DNA of 64,000 nucleotides from CAVVJA01 sp963801715 (GCA_963801715.1 CAWDGB010000014.1:248001-312000); one strand, 5' to 3'. Numbered from the stretch's first letter, positions 36,970-46,601 are shown. Notes: generated by a model not told the origin, from the letters alone. Numbers and translations are program-made.

Positions 36970-37848
36970 GGCTCGCGCCATCAGCGCGGCGCGCAGCGCC
37001 GCGATCCAGACCAGGCAGGCGCCGAGCATGTGGACGCCCACCAACGCCGCCGGGACCTTGAGAAAGTACTGCGCGTACCCAATAGCGCCCTGGGCGAGCT
37101 CCGCGCCGACCAGCCACCAGGCGGCCGCGCGCACCCGTGCGGGTGCATGCACGGCGTAGAGCAGCGCGAGCAGCCCGATGCTCAAGCCGATGAGCAGCAT
37201 GACGACGTCGGCGTGCAACTGGGCCATCGCGCGGACGTCGAGCCCGGTCCGATGCACGTGGCCGGAGCTGTTGCGGTCGCCAGCATGCGGACCGCTGCCG
37301 GTCACGATGGTGCCGAGCACGAGGACGGCGGCCACGACGACGACCACGAGACGGGCGAGGGCGGCCGCGGCCGGCCCTACGGGGCGGGGAACCGGCGCGT
37401 CGCGAACCCGCCACCACAGGAGCACGGTCACCGCGATGGCAGCCATCGATGTCAAGAAGTGGAGCGCGACGACCCACGGATTGAGGTCGGTGAGCACGCT
37501 GATCCCGCCGATGATCGCCTGCACCGGAATGATCGCGAGGGCGAGCGCAGCGAGGGTAACCTGCCGGCGCTGCACCACCGCGGCGATGAGCGTGGCCAGG
37601 GCAATGGCGCCGAGTACGAACGTGAGCTGTCGGTTGGTGAACTCGATCAGCCCGTGAGCGGCGACTTGCCGGGTGGGCGTGAGCGACGAGTCTGTGCACG
37701 ACGGCCAGGTTGGGCAGCCGAGCCCGGAACTGGTCAATCGGACAGCGCCACCGGTCACCACGATGCCGCAGTTGGCCACAATCGACGCGATCGCCAGTCC
37801 GGAGAGCACCCGCGGCGACCCGAACCAGGCCCGAACCCGCGCGGTCAC
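36871..37848 (-). CDS. ctaA: Heme A synthase
   Basis: About 325 residues with eight predicted helices; oxidises heme O to heme A. Conserved features are GGAVRLTSSGLGCPTWPSC (the cysteine pair), HGLIEFTNRQLTF (His, Glu, Asn-Arg), ALHFLTSM, AQLHADVVMLL and VGVHMLGACLVW (heme-ligand histidines). The GTG at 37848 overlaps the upstream permease stop as GTGA; ATG 37854 or 37863 are alternatives. Similarity ends near ALRAALMARASE, about 36960, and the last 30 or so codons overlap DUF445 antisense. Confidence 0.92.
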   Translation of the reverse strand: MTARVRAWFGSPRVLSGLAIASIVANCGIVVTGGAVRLTSSGLGCPTWPSCTDSSLTPTRQVAAHGLIEFTNRQLTFVLGAIALATLIAAVVQRRQVTLAALALAIIPVQAIIGGISVLTDLNPWVVALHFLTSMAAIAVTVLLWWRVRDAPVPRPVGPAAAALARLVVVVVAAVLVLGTIVTGSGPHAGDRNSSGHVHRTGLDVRAMAQLHADVVMLLIGLSIGLLALLYAVHAPARVRAAAWWLVGAELAQGAIGYAQYFLKVPAALVGVHMLGACLVWIAALRAALMARASENLTDRVDDHPDERAHHRAIDPNELQVSPDL

Positions 37849-38622
37849 TCCCATCGGAACCATCTCGCGGCGGCGGGGACCGCAAACGCGGTCCAGGCCA
37901 GGAGCGTCACCAAAGCGCGGACCGGTGGCCCCGATCCGTCCTGCAGCACAAGGTGCAAACCGTCGGACAGCGCGGCGGAGGGCAGGAGCTGCAGGACGTT
38001 TGCCAGTCCCGGCGGGAACTTGTCCAACGGGATGGCGATCCCTCCGCAAAACAGCAGGATGAGCCAGATGAGGTTGGCGGCCGCCAACGTGACCTCGGCC
38101 CGCAGCGTGCCGGCGACGAGTAGCCCCAGGCCGCCAAACGCGGCCGTGCCGATGACGATCAGCAAGACCGGCCAGAGCGGATCGCCCTGCGGCTGCCAGC
38201 CCAAGACGAAGCCCAGCCCGCAGATGAGCACGATCTGGACAGCCTCCAGGATCAGCACGGCCGATGTCTTGCCGGTGATGAGCACCGAGCGAGGTAGGGC
38301 GGTGGCGCCGAGGCGTTTGAGCACGCCGTACTTGCGTTCGAATCCGGTGCCGATCGCCAATCCGGTGAAGGCCGAGCTCATCACCGCGAGCGCGAGGATG
38401 CTCGGTACCACGAAGTCGATGCGCCGCCCGCCGAGCGAGTACAGCAATGGCAGGTTGAAGAAGAACAGCAACAACAGCGGGATGACCAACGTGAGCACCA
38501 CCTGCTCGCCGTTGCGCAGCAGCAGGCGCAGTTCCATCCCGGTCTGGGCGCACGAACATCCGGCCGACCGGCGCCGCACCCGGCGCCGGGGCGAACGGCG
38601 ATGCGGTACCGGTGGTGGTCAT
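37845..38622 (-). CDS. ABC-2 type transporter permease, frameshifted near 5' end
   Basis: The body has six predicted helices (VLTLVIPLLLLFFFNLPLLY, VVPSILALAVMSSAFTGLAI, VLLIVIGTAAFGGLGLLVAG, LIWLILLFCGGIAIPLDKFP and others), typical of ABC-2 exporters. The ATG at 38622 overlaps the ATPase stop (ATGA) and begins MTTTGTASPFAPAPGAAPVG in a different frame. One extra base near 38551 (TTC-GTGCGCC read as TTC-GTC-GCC) joins it to AQTGMELRLLLRNGEQ. The permease and ATPase form one transporter next to ctaA, matching the Rv1456c-Rv1458c arrangement of M. tuberculosis. Substrate unknown. Confidence 0.85.
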
Positions 38623-39545
38623 GCCCGCACCGCGCGTCCGGTCAGGTCGAGGAACACGTCCTCGAGGCTGCGGCGCTCGACGGCCAGCTCCTCCGCGAGG
38701 ACGTTTTGGCTGGCGAACCAGGCGGTTAGCGTGGCGAGCAGCTGCGGCGTCACTTCGCCGGTAACCAGGTAGCGCCCGTCGCCCTGCTCGGCCACCAGGG
38801 TTCCGGGTGGCAGGGCGTCGCGCAGCTCCGTCACGCGGAGTCCGGTCGACACCCGCAGGCGGATCTGGCCCTCGGCGCCGTGCCGCGTCAGCTCGGCGGG
38901 CGTGCCTGCGGCGACGACCCGGCCCGCGTCGACCACGACCACGCTGTCCGCGAGCTGCTCGGCTTCGTCGAGAAAGTGGGTCGTGAGGACGACGGTGACG
39001 CCGGCTGTGCGGAGCTCGCGTAGCAGCGTCCAGGTCGCGTGCCGGGCCTGCGGATCCATGCCGGCCGTGGGTTCGTCGAGGAACACGAGTTCCGGGCGAC
39101 CGACGAGCGAGAGGGCCAGCGACAGGCGCTGCTGCTGGCCGCCGGATAGCCGCCGCACCTGAACGGAGGCGACCTCGCGCAGCCCTACCCGGTCGAGGAG
39201 CATCGACACGTCAACCGGTCGAGCAGCGTAGCCAGCGAACAACTCGAGCAGCTCGCCGGCCTTCGCCGCGGTGTATCCGCCCACCCCGCCCTGCAGCATG
39301 ACGCCGACCCGAGGTTTGAGGACGGCCCCGTCGCGCCGCGGATCAAGTCCCAGAACCCGGACCTCGCCGGCATCGGCGCAGCGGAAGCCTTCGCAGATTT
39401 CGACCGTGGTCGTCTTGCCGGCGCCGTTCGGGCCGAGAAGGGCGAGAATCTCGCCGCGCCGCACGGTCAGCGACAGCCCGTCAACCGCGCGAGCGCCCCC
39501 GTAGCTCTTGACGAGCCCTCGGACCTCGACCGCGGCGTCACCCAC
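38619..39545 (-). CDS. ABC transporter ATP-binding protein (DrrA-like)
   Basis: A 308-residue single ABC ATPase: Walker A LLGPNGAGKTTTVE, signature RRLSGGQQQRLSLALSLVG, Walker B ELVFLDEPTAGMDP and switch His in VVLTTHFLDEAEQLAD. A C-terminal extension of about 80 residues (TELRDALPPGTLVAEQGDG onward) is usual for the daunorubicin-resistance type. First gene of ATPase-permease-ctaA, with ATGA and GTGA overlaps. Confidence 0.92.
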   Translation of the reverse strand: MGDAAVEVRGLVKSYGGARAVDGLSLTVRRGEILALLGPNGAGKTTTVEICEGFRCADAGEVRVLGLDPRRDGAVLKPRVGVMLQGGVGGYTAAKAGELLELFAGYAARPVDVSMLLDRVGLREVASVQVRRLSGGQQQRLSLALSLVGRPELVFLDEPTAGMDPQARHATWTLLRELRTAGVTVVLTTHFLDEAEQLADSVVVVDAGRVVAAGTPAELTRHGAEGQIRLRVSTGLRVTELRDALPPGTLVAEQGDGRYLVTGEVTPQLLATLTAWFASQNVLAEELAVERRSLEDVFLDLTGRAVRA

Positions 39546-39609
39546 GCCACGAGTCTAGGAAAGGCGACTGATTCCGAGGTTCGTGGCCGCCGCGGTCGCG
39601 CTGCCCCGA

Positions 39610-39658
39610 GATGATCTCGGACTTAATGTCACCTGGCGCGATCAAGTCCAAGATCATC
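39610..39658. repeat. Gene-end palindromic repeat, copy 4
   Basis: GATGATCTCGGACTT (39610-39624) pairs with AAGTCCAAGATCATC (39644-39658) at 14 of 15 positions around a 19-nt loop. The TGA stop of the acyltransferase gene (complement of 39654-39656) is in the right arm. Reading the minus strand, the loop side (ATCGCGCCAGGTGACATTAAGT) aligns with copy 5. Confidence 0.83.
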
Positions 39659-40325
39659 TTTCCTCCTTCGCGCTGCTGGCGTACGTGTCGACGTATTCCT
39701 GCCGGGACAGGCGCTGTACAGCTGACCGAATCTGCTCGGTGATCTCGCGCAGCACGCGCGAGCTGCGTTCCTCGGCCGCGCGGCCGGAGAAGTCCATCGG
39801 TTCGCCGAAGTGAACCCCGACCGTGGCCTTATGCCAGCGTTTGCTGTCCGGTGGCTGGACGTTCCTGGTCCCGATCAGGCCGACCGGCACGACGGGCGCG
39901 CCAGACCGCAGGGCGACCCGCGCGACGCCGGTGCGGAACTTATACAGCCGCCCGTCTGGCGATCGCGTGCCCTCGGGATAGATGCCGAGGGCACGCCCGT
40001 CCCGGAGCAGATCGACTCCGACGTCTATCGAGGCCGCAGCGGACCGGATGTCGCCGCGCTCGACCGAGACCTGGCCCAAACCCTGGAAAAACGCCGCCAT
40101 GGCGCGTCCGCGCAGTCCCGGCGTGTTGAAGTACTCCGCCTTGGCGAAGTAGAACACCTGGCGCCGCGCGGCCAGCGGGGTAAAGAACTCGTCCGCGAAA
40201 GAGATGTGGTTGCCGGCGATGATGACCGGGCCGGTGCGCGGCACGAACTCGAATCCGACGATCTCCGGCCGGTAAAGCAGGCGTAGGGCGGGAGCGAGCG
40301 TCAGTTCGAGCGTGCGATACAGCAC
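39654..40325 (-). CDS. 1-acylglycerol-3-phosphate acyltransferase (PlsC-like)
   Basis: About 223 residues with the LPLAT motifs: AGNHISFADEFF (NHxxxxD catalytic), GLGQVSVERGD, LGIYPEGTRSPDGRLYKFR (EGTRS) and APVVPVGLIGT. Acylates lysophosphatidate in phospholipid synthesis at the membrane. The start is a GTG at 40325; a second in-frame GTG at 40352 is possible. It diverges from sufR. Its stop codon is provided by a palindromic repeat. Confidence 0.88.
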   Translation of the reverse strand: MLYRTLELTLAPALRLLYRPEIVGFEFVPRTGPVIIAGNHISFADEFFTPLAARRQVFYFAKAEYFNTPGLRGRAMAAFFQGLGQVSVERGDIRSAAASIDVGVDLLRDGRALGIYPEGTRSPDGRLYKFRTGVARVALRSGAPVVPVGLIGTRNVQPPDSKRWHKATVGVHFGEPMDFSGRAAEERSSRVLREITEQIRSAVQRLSRQEYVDTYASSAKEER

Positions 40326-40407
40326 GGTGCGGCAACTTACACGGCACGACACGCTGTGATTTGAGCGGCGCGCCGCACCCCCACCAGCGGCCAGCCGTCA
40401 AATACGT

Positions 40408-40423
40408 CATACTGATGTTGTGA
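40408..40423 (+). promoter_or_regulatory. suf promoter -10 element with overlapping SufR-type operator
   Basis: CATACT (40408-40413) is a good -10 hexamer only 6 nt before the sufR GTG, so transcription probably starts at or beside the start codon (leaderless mRNA). ATACT-GATGT-TGTGA (40409-40423) matches the ACACT-N5-TGTGA operator described for M. tuberculosis SufR with one mismatch. It covers both the -10 and the GTG. Autorepression by holo-SufR is the natural inference. Confidence 0.65.
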
Positions 40424-41139
40424 AAATCGAGGCCAGCACGTCGGACGCCGGTGCCCTTCGCACCCGCGACGCCGTCGCTCGCCTCATTCTCGAGCGCGGG
40501 CCACAGACCGCAGCGGCGTTGGCGGGCGCCTTGCGCTTGTCGCCGGCCGCCATCCGGCGCCATCTGGACGCCCTGGTGGCCGACAACCTGTTGACCGAGT
40601 GTGACCCTCGGCCTCGCCCCCGCCGAGGGCGCGGGCGCCCGGCCCGTGCCTATGCGCTGACCGACGCCGGACGAGCGGCCTTCCCGCACGCCTATGACGA
40701 CCTGGCCACGACCGCCTTGCGCTATCTGCGGGAGACCGGTGGCGAGGCCGCTGTCGCCGAGTTCGCTAGCCACCGAGCGCGGACGCTCGAAGCCGCGGTT
40801 GCGCCGACGATGCCCGTCGGGACAGGTGCGGCCGGTCGGGAACGCCGGGTCGAAGCCCTCGCCGTGGCATTGACCGGCCAGGGATACGCTGCCAGTACTG
40901 AGTACGCCGGCACCGGCGTGCAGCTGTGCCAGCACCACTGCCCGGTCGCGCACGTCGCCGCCGAGTTCCCGCAGCTGTGCGAGGCCGAGACCCGGGCCTT
41001 CGAACGGGTGCTCGGCACGTACGTTCAGCGGCTGGCCACCATCGCCCACGGCGACGGGGTATGTACCACGTACGTTCCAGAACCACCGAGCACATCCGCA
41101 TCACACATGACACCGTCCCGATCCGGGAGGACCACCTGA
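40420..41139 (+). CDS. sufR: Fe-S cluster-sensing repressor SufR
   Basis: A 239-residue regulator with an N-terminal winged HTH (RDAVARLILERGPQTAAALA, LSPAAIRRHLDALVADNLL) and a C-terminal cluster domain: QLCQHHCPVAHVAAEFPQLC supplies the cysteines that hold a 4Fe-4S cluster, with a further Cys in GVCTTYVP. SufR represses the suf operon when clusters are sufficient. GTG start. The stop overlaps the sufB ATG (TGATG). The last 20 residues are not conserved. Confidence 0.92.
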   Translation: MKIEASTSDAGALRTRDAVARLILERGPQTAAALAGALRLSPAAIRRHLDALVADNLLTECDPRPRPRRGRGRPARAYALTDAGRAAFPHAYDDLATTALRYLRETGGEAAVAEFASHRARTLEAAVAPTMPVGTGAAGRERRVEALAVALTGQGYAASTEYAGTGVQLCQHHCPVAHVAAEFPQLCEAETRAFERVLGTYVQRLATIAHGDGVCTTYVPEPPSTSASHMTPSRSGRTT

Positions 41140-42570
41140 TGACCACCGCACCGGAGCGCGTTCTCACTCAGGACGAGCAGATCGACGCGCTCGGCCGCTA
41201 CGGCTTCGGCTGGGCCGACACCGACGTCGCGGGTGCCAGCGCGCAGCGCGGCCTGTCCGAAGCCGTCGTGCGCGACATCTCGGCGAAGAAGAACGAGCCC
41301 GAGTGGATGCTGCGGCGCCGATTGCGGGCGCTGGCCATCTTCGACAAGAAGCCGATGCCCAGCTGGGGTTCGGATCTGTCCGGGATCGACTTCGACAACA
41401 TCAAGTACTTCGTCCGCTCGACCGAGAAGCAGGCCGCCAGCTGGGACGAGCTTCCCGCCGACATCAAGAACACCTACGACAAGCTCGGCATCCCGGAGGC
41501 GGAGAAGCAACGCCTCATCGCCGGCGTGGCCGCGCAGTACGAGTCCGAGGTCGTCTATCACAAGATCCGCGAGGACCTCGAGGCGCAGGGCGTGATCTTC
41601 CTCGACACGGACACCGGCTTGAAGGAGCACCCCGAGCTGTTCGAGGAGTACTTCGGCTCGATCATCCCGTCCGGCGACAACAAGTTCGCGGCGCTGAACA
41701 CCGCGGTCTGGTCCGGCGGGTCGTTCATCTACGTGCCGAAGGGCGTGCACGTCGAGATCCCGTTGCAGGCCTACTTCCGGATCAACACCGAGAACATGGG
41801 CCAGTTCGAGCGAACGCTGATCATCGTCGACGAGGGCGCCTACGTGCACTACGTCGAGGGCTGCACCGCGCCGATCTACAAGTCCGACTCGCTGCATTCG
41901 GCCGTCGTCGAGATCATCGTCAAGCCGGGCGCCCGGTGCCGCTACACCACGATCCAGAACTGGTCGAACAACGTCTACAACCTGGTCACGAAGCGGGCCC
42001 GGGCCGAGGCCGGCGCGACCATGGAGTGGATCGACGGCAACATCGGCTCCAAGGTCACGATGAAGTACCCGTCGGTGTGGATGACCGGCGAGCACGCCAA
42101 GGGCGAGGTGCTCTCCGATCGCGTTCGCCGGTGAGGGCCAGCACCAGGACGCCGGGGCCAAGATGCTGCACCTGGCGCCCAACACCTCCTCGACGATCAT
42201 CTCCAAGTCGGTGGCGCGCGGCGGTGGCCGGACGTCCTACCGCGGCCTCGTCCAGGTGAACAAGGGCGCGCACAACAGCCGCTCGACGGTGAAGTGCGAC
42301 GCGCTGCTCGTCGACGCCATCAGCCGGTCCGACACCTACCCGTACGTCGACGTCCGCGAGGACGACGTGTCGATGGGGCACGAGGCCACGGTGTCCAAGG
42401 TCAGCGAGGACCAGCTGTTCTACCTGCGCAGCCGGGGGCTGACCGAGGACGAGGCCATGGCCATGGTCGTGCGCGGGTTCGTCGAACCGATCGCTCGCGA
42501 GCTGCCGATGGAGTACGCGCTGGAGCTGAACCGACTCATCGAACTGCAGATGGAAGGAGCTGTTGGCTGA
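41139..42570 (+). CDS. sufB: Fe-S assembly scaffold protein SufB, one-base frameshift
   Basis: Core scaffold subunit of the SufBCD complex. The first frame reads LGRYGFGWADTDVAGASAQR through IPLQAYFRINTENMGQFERT to HAKGEVLSDRVRR and stops at 42134. One extra G at 42117 (CTC-TCC-G-ATC-GCG) accounts for the break: without it the protein continues SIAFAGEGQHQDAGAKMLHL to RGLVQVNKGAHNS and EYALELNRLIELQ, ending at 42570 with 476 residues, normal for SufB. No intein is present, unlike M. tuberculosis SufB. An essential gene is unlikely to be dead, so a sequence error is favoured. GGGAGG precedes the ATG. Confidence 0.93.
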
Positions 42571-43764
42571 GGTGACCCTCACCGAGACCCCGACCCATTC
42601 CCACGGGCTGCTGCCCACCGGGAGCCCCGCCGAGCGATTCACCTCACGCGACCCGGAAGCCTTCGAGCTCCCGTCCGGGCGCGACGAGGAATGGCGCTTC
42701 ACGCCGTTGGCCAAGATTCGTCGGTTCTTCGAGCCGTTCGTGCCCGATGGCGTGATCGACGGCACGAACCACGTTCCGGCCGGCGCAGCGGTCGACGTCG
42801 TGACGCCGTCCTCGCTGCGTTCCTTCGGCGCGGCGCTCGTCCCGGCCGACCGGGTCAGCGCGCTCGCGATGCAGCGGGCCTCCCGTGGGCTGCACGTGCA
42901 GGTGCCGGCCGGTGCCGACATCGTCGAGCCGATCGTGCTGGAGCGGATCGGCGCCGGCGGATCGGCCTACGTCCACCACGTCGTCGACATCGGAGCGAAC
43001 GCCCGGGCCACGCGTCGTGTTCGACCACCGGGCACGATCGAGGTCGCCGCCAACGTCGAGGTCGTGCTCGGCGACGGTGCCTCGCTGCAGCTGGTCTCGA
43101 TCAACGACCGGGACCCGGGTTCGATCGAGCTGACCGCGTACGCCGCATCGGTCGGCCGCGATGCCACCTACCGGTTCGTGAACGTGGCCCTGGGCGGTGA
43201 GGTCGTGCGAACCGTGCCCACGGTTCGCTTCGCCGGGCCGGGCGGCCGCGCCGACCTTCTCGGCGTCTCGTTCGCCGGCGCTGGCCAGCACCTGGAGAGC
43301 CGGCTGTTCATCGACCACGCCGCACCGAACTGCTCGTCGACCGTGCTGTACAAGAACGCGTTGCTCGGCGCATCGGCCCGAACGGTGTGGATCGGCGACG
43401 TGCGCATCCGGCCCGCGGCCATCGGCACCTCGACCTTCGAGACCAACCGCAACCTGCTGCTGTCCGACGGCGCGCGCGCCGACTCGGTGCCCAACCTCGA
43501 GATCGAGACCGGCGAGATCGCCGGCGCCGGCCATGCGAGCGCCACGGGCCGGTTCGACGACCTGCAGCTGTTCTACCTGCGCTCTCGCGGGATCACCGAG
43601 GCCGAGGCGAGGCGGCTCGTCGTCCGCGGCTTCTTCGCCGATGTCGTCAGTCGCATCGGGTTGCCCGGCCTGGAGGACCGGCTGATGACCTCGATCGACG
43701 AACGCCTGTCCACCCCAACGAATGGCGCGATGACCGTTCGCGAAAGAGCGAGGACAATCAGTGA
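42563..43764 (+). CDS. sufD: Fe-S assembly protein SufD, with internal indels
   Basis: Partner of SufB and SufC in cluster assembly. EEWRFTPLAKIRRFFEPF (N-terminal motif), HAAPNCSSTVLYKNALLGAS and LFYLRSRGITEAEARRLVVR identify it. In the middle, ARATRRVRPPGTIEV should read ARATVVFDHRGTIEV: one extra C at 43013 and one missing base at 43032 explain it. The uncorrected frame runs to 43885 inside sufC; the family C terminus fits a stop at the GTGA junction (43762-43764), needing another missing base near 43720. Start is a TTG at 42563 or a GTG at 42572; both follow AAGGAG. Confidence 0.88.
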
Positions 43765-44513
43765 GCACCCTCGAGATCCACGACCTGCACGTCAGCGTCG
43801 ACACGATCGAGATCCTGCACGGCGTCGACCTGACGGTGTCCTCCGGCGAGACGCACGCGATCATGGGCCCGAACGGGTCGGGTAAGTCGACGCTCGCGTA
43901 CTCCATCGCCGGCCACCCGAAGTACACCGTCACCCAGGGCCAGATCCTGCTGGACGGGCAGGACGTGCTGGCGATGACCGTCGACGAGCGCGCCCGCGCC
44001 GGACTGTTTCTTGCGATGCAGTATCCGGTCGAGGTGCCGGGCGTCTCGGTCTCGAACTTCCTGCGGACCGCGGCGACCGCTGTGCGCGGCGAGGCCCCCA
44101 AGCTGCGTACCTGGGTTCGCGAAGTCAATGACGCGATGGCCGGGCTCGAGATCGACAAGGCCTTCGCCGACCGCAGCCTTAACGAGGGCTTCTCCGGCGG
44201 GGAGAAGAAACGCCACGAGATCCTGCAGATGACGCTGCTCCAGCCCAAGATCGCCATCCTCGACGAGACGGACTCCGGTCTCGACATCGACGCGTTGCGG
44301 GTCGTGAGCCGAGGCGTGAACCAGGTTCGGCAGACCGGTATCGGGACCTTGCTGATCACCCACTACACGCGAATCCTGCGATACATCACGCCGGACTATG
44401 TGCACGTCTTCTTCGACGGCCGCATCGTCGAGTCCGGGGGAGCGGAGCTCGCCGACCAGCTGGAGAACGAGGGTTACGCCCGCTTCGGCGTCAACGAGAC
44501 GGCAAGTGCCTGA
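43761..44513 (+). CDS. sufC: Fe-S assembly ATPase SufC
   Basis: A 250-residue ABC-type ATPase of the SufBCD complex, cytosolic. Walker A MGPNGSGKSTLAYS, signature FSGGEKKRHEILQM, Walker B and D-loop IAILDETDSGLDIDALR, switch His in LLITHYTRILRYI. GTG start overlapping the preceding stop. Intact, unlike its two upstream partners. Confidence 0.96.
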   Translation: MSTLEIHDLHVSVDTIEILHGVDLTVSSGETHAIMGPNGSGKSTLAYSIAGHPKYTVTQGQILLDGQDVLAMTVDERARAGLFLAMQYPVEVPGVSVSNFLRTAATAVRGEAPKLRTWVREVNDAMAGLEIDKAFADRSLNEGFSGGEKKRHEILQMTLLQPKIAILDETDSGLDIDALRVVSRGVNQVRQTGIGTLLITHYTRILRYITPDYVHVFFDGRIVESGGAELADQLENEGYARFGVNETASA

Positions 44514-44526
44514 GCGGGAGTGAAAC

Positions 44527-45783
44527 GTGCCCATTGACGTCGAGGCGGTCCGCAAGGAATTCCCGATCCTGAGCCGCGAGGTTCACGGGGTGCCCCTCGT
44601 GTACCTGGACAGTGCCAACAGCGCCCAGAAGCCCCAAGTGGTCATCGACGCCGAGGCCGATCTCTACGCGCACCACTACGCGAACGTGGCCCGCGCCGTG
44701 CACACGCTCGGTTCGGAAGCAACCGCGGCCTATGAGGGCGCCCGCGACACCGTGGCGGCCTTCCTCAACGCGCCCAGCCGCGACGAGGTGGTGTTCACCA
44801 AGAACATCTCCGAGGCGCTCAACCTGCTCGCGTACTCGTTCTCGAACGCGGCCACCTTCCCGACGGCGGAGCGGTTCCGGATCGGTCCGGGCGACGAGAT
44901 CGTCGTCACCGAGATGGAGCACCACTCCAACCTCGTGCCGTGGCAACTTCTGGCCCAACGAACCGGGGCCACGTTCCGCTGGATCCCGATCGACGACGAG
45001 GGCCGGCTGGTCGAGTCCGCCATCGACGAGGTCATCACCGACCGAACCAAGGTTGTCTCGTTCGTGTACCAGTCCAACGCGCTGGGCACGATCAACCCGG
45101 TCGAGCGGATCGTCGCTCGGGCGCGAGATGTCGGTGCCGTGTCGATCGTCGATGCCGCCCAGGCGGCTCCGCACCTTCCGCTCGACGTGCAGAAAGTCGG
45201 TGCGGACTTCGTCGCGTTCACCGGTCACAAGGTGTACGGACCGACCGGCGTCGGCGTGCTATGGGGTCGCTACGACCTGCTTGCCGAGCTGCCGCCGTTC
45301 CTCGGTGGTGGCGAGATGATCGAGACGGTAGCCATGACCGGCAGCACGTACGCGGCCCCGCCGCACCGCTTCGAGGCCGGCACGCCGATGATCGCCCAGG
45401 CGGCCGCGCTCGGCGTCGCCGTCGAGTGGCTGGGCAACCTCGGCATGGAGAACGTCCGTGAATACGAGCACGAGTTGGTCCGCTATGCGCTCGGCGAGTT
45501 GAGCGGTATTCCAGGTCTGCGCATTGTCGGCCCAACGACTTCGGTCGACCGCGGTGCGACGATCTCGTTCACCCTCGACGGCATCCACCCGCACGACGTC
45601 GCGCAGCTGCTGGACGAGCAGGGCGTCGCAGTGCGCGCAGGCCACCACTGCGCACGTCCGGTCTGCCTGCGGTACGGAATACCGGCGACGACACGAGCGT
45701 CATTCGGGGTATACACCACGACGGACGAGATCGACGCGTTGGTCCGCGGGCTGGACCGAGTTAGAGGGGTATTCGCAGCATGA
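44527..45783 (+). CDS. sufS: Cysteine desulfurase SufS
   Basis: A 418-residue PLP enzyme (group II) that takes sulfur from cysteine for cluster building. EMEHHSNLVPWQLL, the PLP-lysine motif AFTGHKVYGPTGVGVLWG and the active-site cysteine in VRAGHHCARPVCLRYG are all present. The start is a GTG 14 bp after sufC. It acts with SufU, encoded next. Confidence 0.95.
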   Translation: MPIDVEAVRKEFPILSREVHGVPLVYLDSANSAQKPQVVIDAEADLYAHHYANVARAVHTLGSEATAAYEGARDTVAAFLNAPSRDEVVFTKNISEALNLLAYSFSNAATFPTAERFRIGPGDEIVVTEMEHHSNLVPWQLLAQRTGATFRWIPIDDEGRLVESAIDEVITDRTKVVSFVYQSNALGTINPVERIVARARDVGAVSIVDAAQAAPHLPLDVQKVGADFVAFTGHKVYGPTGVGVLWGRYDLLAELPPFLGGGEMIETVAMTGSTYAAPPHRFEAGTPMIAQAAALGVAVEWLGNLGMENVREYEHELVRYALGELSGIPGLRIVGPTTSVDRGATISFTLDGIHPHDVAQLLDEQGVAVRAGHHCARPVCLRYGIPATTRASFGVYTTTDEIDALVRGLDRVRGVFAA

Positions 45784-45792
45784 CAGCGTCGC

Positions 45793-46242
45793 GTGGACTC
45801 GATGTACCAGCAGATCATCATCGACCACTACAAGCACCCACACCATCGCGGGCTGCTCGATTCGTTCGACGCCGAGGTGCACCACGTCAATCCCACGTGC
45901 GGCGACGAGGTGACTCTGCGGGTCCGCGTGCAGGACGGCACGATCACCGACCTGGGGTGGGTGGGGGAGGGCTGCTCGATCAGTCAGGCGGCAACATCAG
46001 TCATGAGCGATCTGGTGGTCGGCACCCAGGTCGAGAAAGCGCTGGCGCTGCAGCGGAAGTTCCTTGATTTGGTGCAATCGCAGGGTCACGCCGAGCTGAC
46101 CGAAGACGACGCCGAGCTGCTCGACGACGCGGTCGCATTCGAGGGAGTGGCCAAGTACCCAGCACGCGTCAAATGCGCGCTGCTCGGCTGGATGGCCATG
46201 AAAGGAGCCGTCGCGGACGCGGCGGCGAAGGCAGGAGAGTAA
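45793..46242 (+). CDS. sufU: Sulfur-transfer protein SufU
   Basis: A 149-residue NifU-like protein with the zinc/sulfur-relay cysteines: NPTCGDEVTLRV, GEGCSISQAAT and YPARVKCALLGW. SufU accepts persulfide from SufS. The GTG at 45793 is the first start in frame. An ATG at 45780 overlapping the sufS stop would give MTASLDSMYQQIIIDHYKHP, a better family match, if one G at about 45792 is extra. Confidence 0.93.
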   Translation: MDSMYQQIIIDHYKHPHHRGLLDSFDAEVHHVNPTCGDEVTLRVRVQDGTITDLGWVGEGCSISQAATSVMSDLVVGTQVEKALALQRKFLDLVQSQGHAELTEDDAELLDDAVAFEGVAKYPARVKCALLGWMAMKGAVADAAAKAGE

Positions 46243-46244
46243 CC

Positions 46245-46601
46245 GTGACCGACACAACCGCTGCACCGACCCGGGACGAGGTCGAAGAGGCCATGCGCGA
46301 CGTCGTCGATCCGGAACTGGGGATCAACGTGGTTGACCTCGGGCTGATCTATGACGTTTTCATCGAGTCAGAGACGGCTCCTGGCACCGCGCCGGTCGTG
46401 ACGCTCGACATGACGCTGACGTCGGCGGCGTGCCCGCTCACCGACGTGATCGAGGATCAGGCGAGCGCTGCGCTCACTGGCGGGCCGCGACCGCTCGCGT
46501 CCGACGTCAAAATCAACTGGGTGTGGCTGCCACCGTGGGGGCCCGACAAGATCACCGACGAAGGTCGCGAGCAGCTGCGCGCGCTTGGCTTCAACGTCTG
46601 A
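46245..46601 (+). CDS. sufT: SufT-like MIP18/PaaD-family protein (DUF59)
   Basis: A 118-residue MIP18-fold protein that helps deliver or mature Fe-S clusters. VEEAMRDVVDPELGINVVDL and LDMTLTSAACPLTDVIEDQA contain the conserved Asp-Pro-Glu and Cys. It begins 2 bp after sufU with AGGAGAG ahead of the GTG, the usual last position in actinobacterial suf operons. Confidence 0.92.
   Translation: MTDTTAAPTRDEVEEAMRDVVDPELGINVVDLGLIYDVFIESETAPGTAPVVTLDMTLTSAACPLTDVIEDQASAALTGGPRPLASDVKINWVWLPPWGPDKITDEGREQLRALGFNV

Noticed and set aside
42100..42140. Programmed ribosomal frameshifting in sufB and other genes
   Set aside because: No slippery heptamer or downstream structure was seen, the breaks occur in unrelated genes with varied contexts, and some are compensating pairs; sequence error is simpler.
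41139..42570. Intein in SufB, as in M. tuberculosis
   Set aside because: The corrected protein has the normal length and no inserted splicing domain; the break is a single base.
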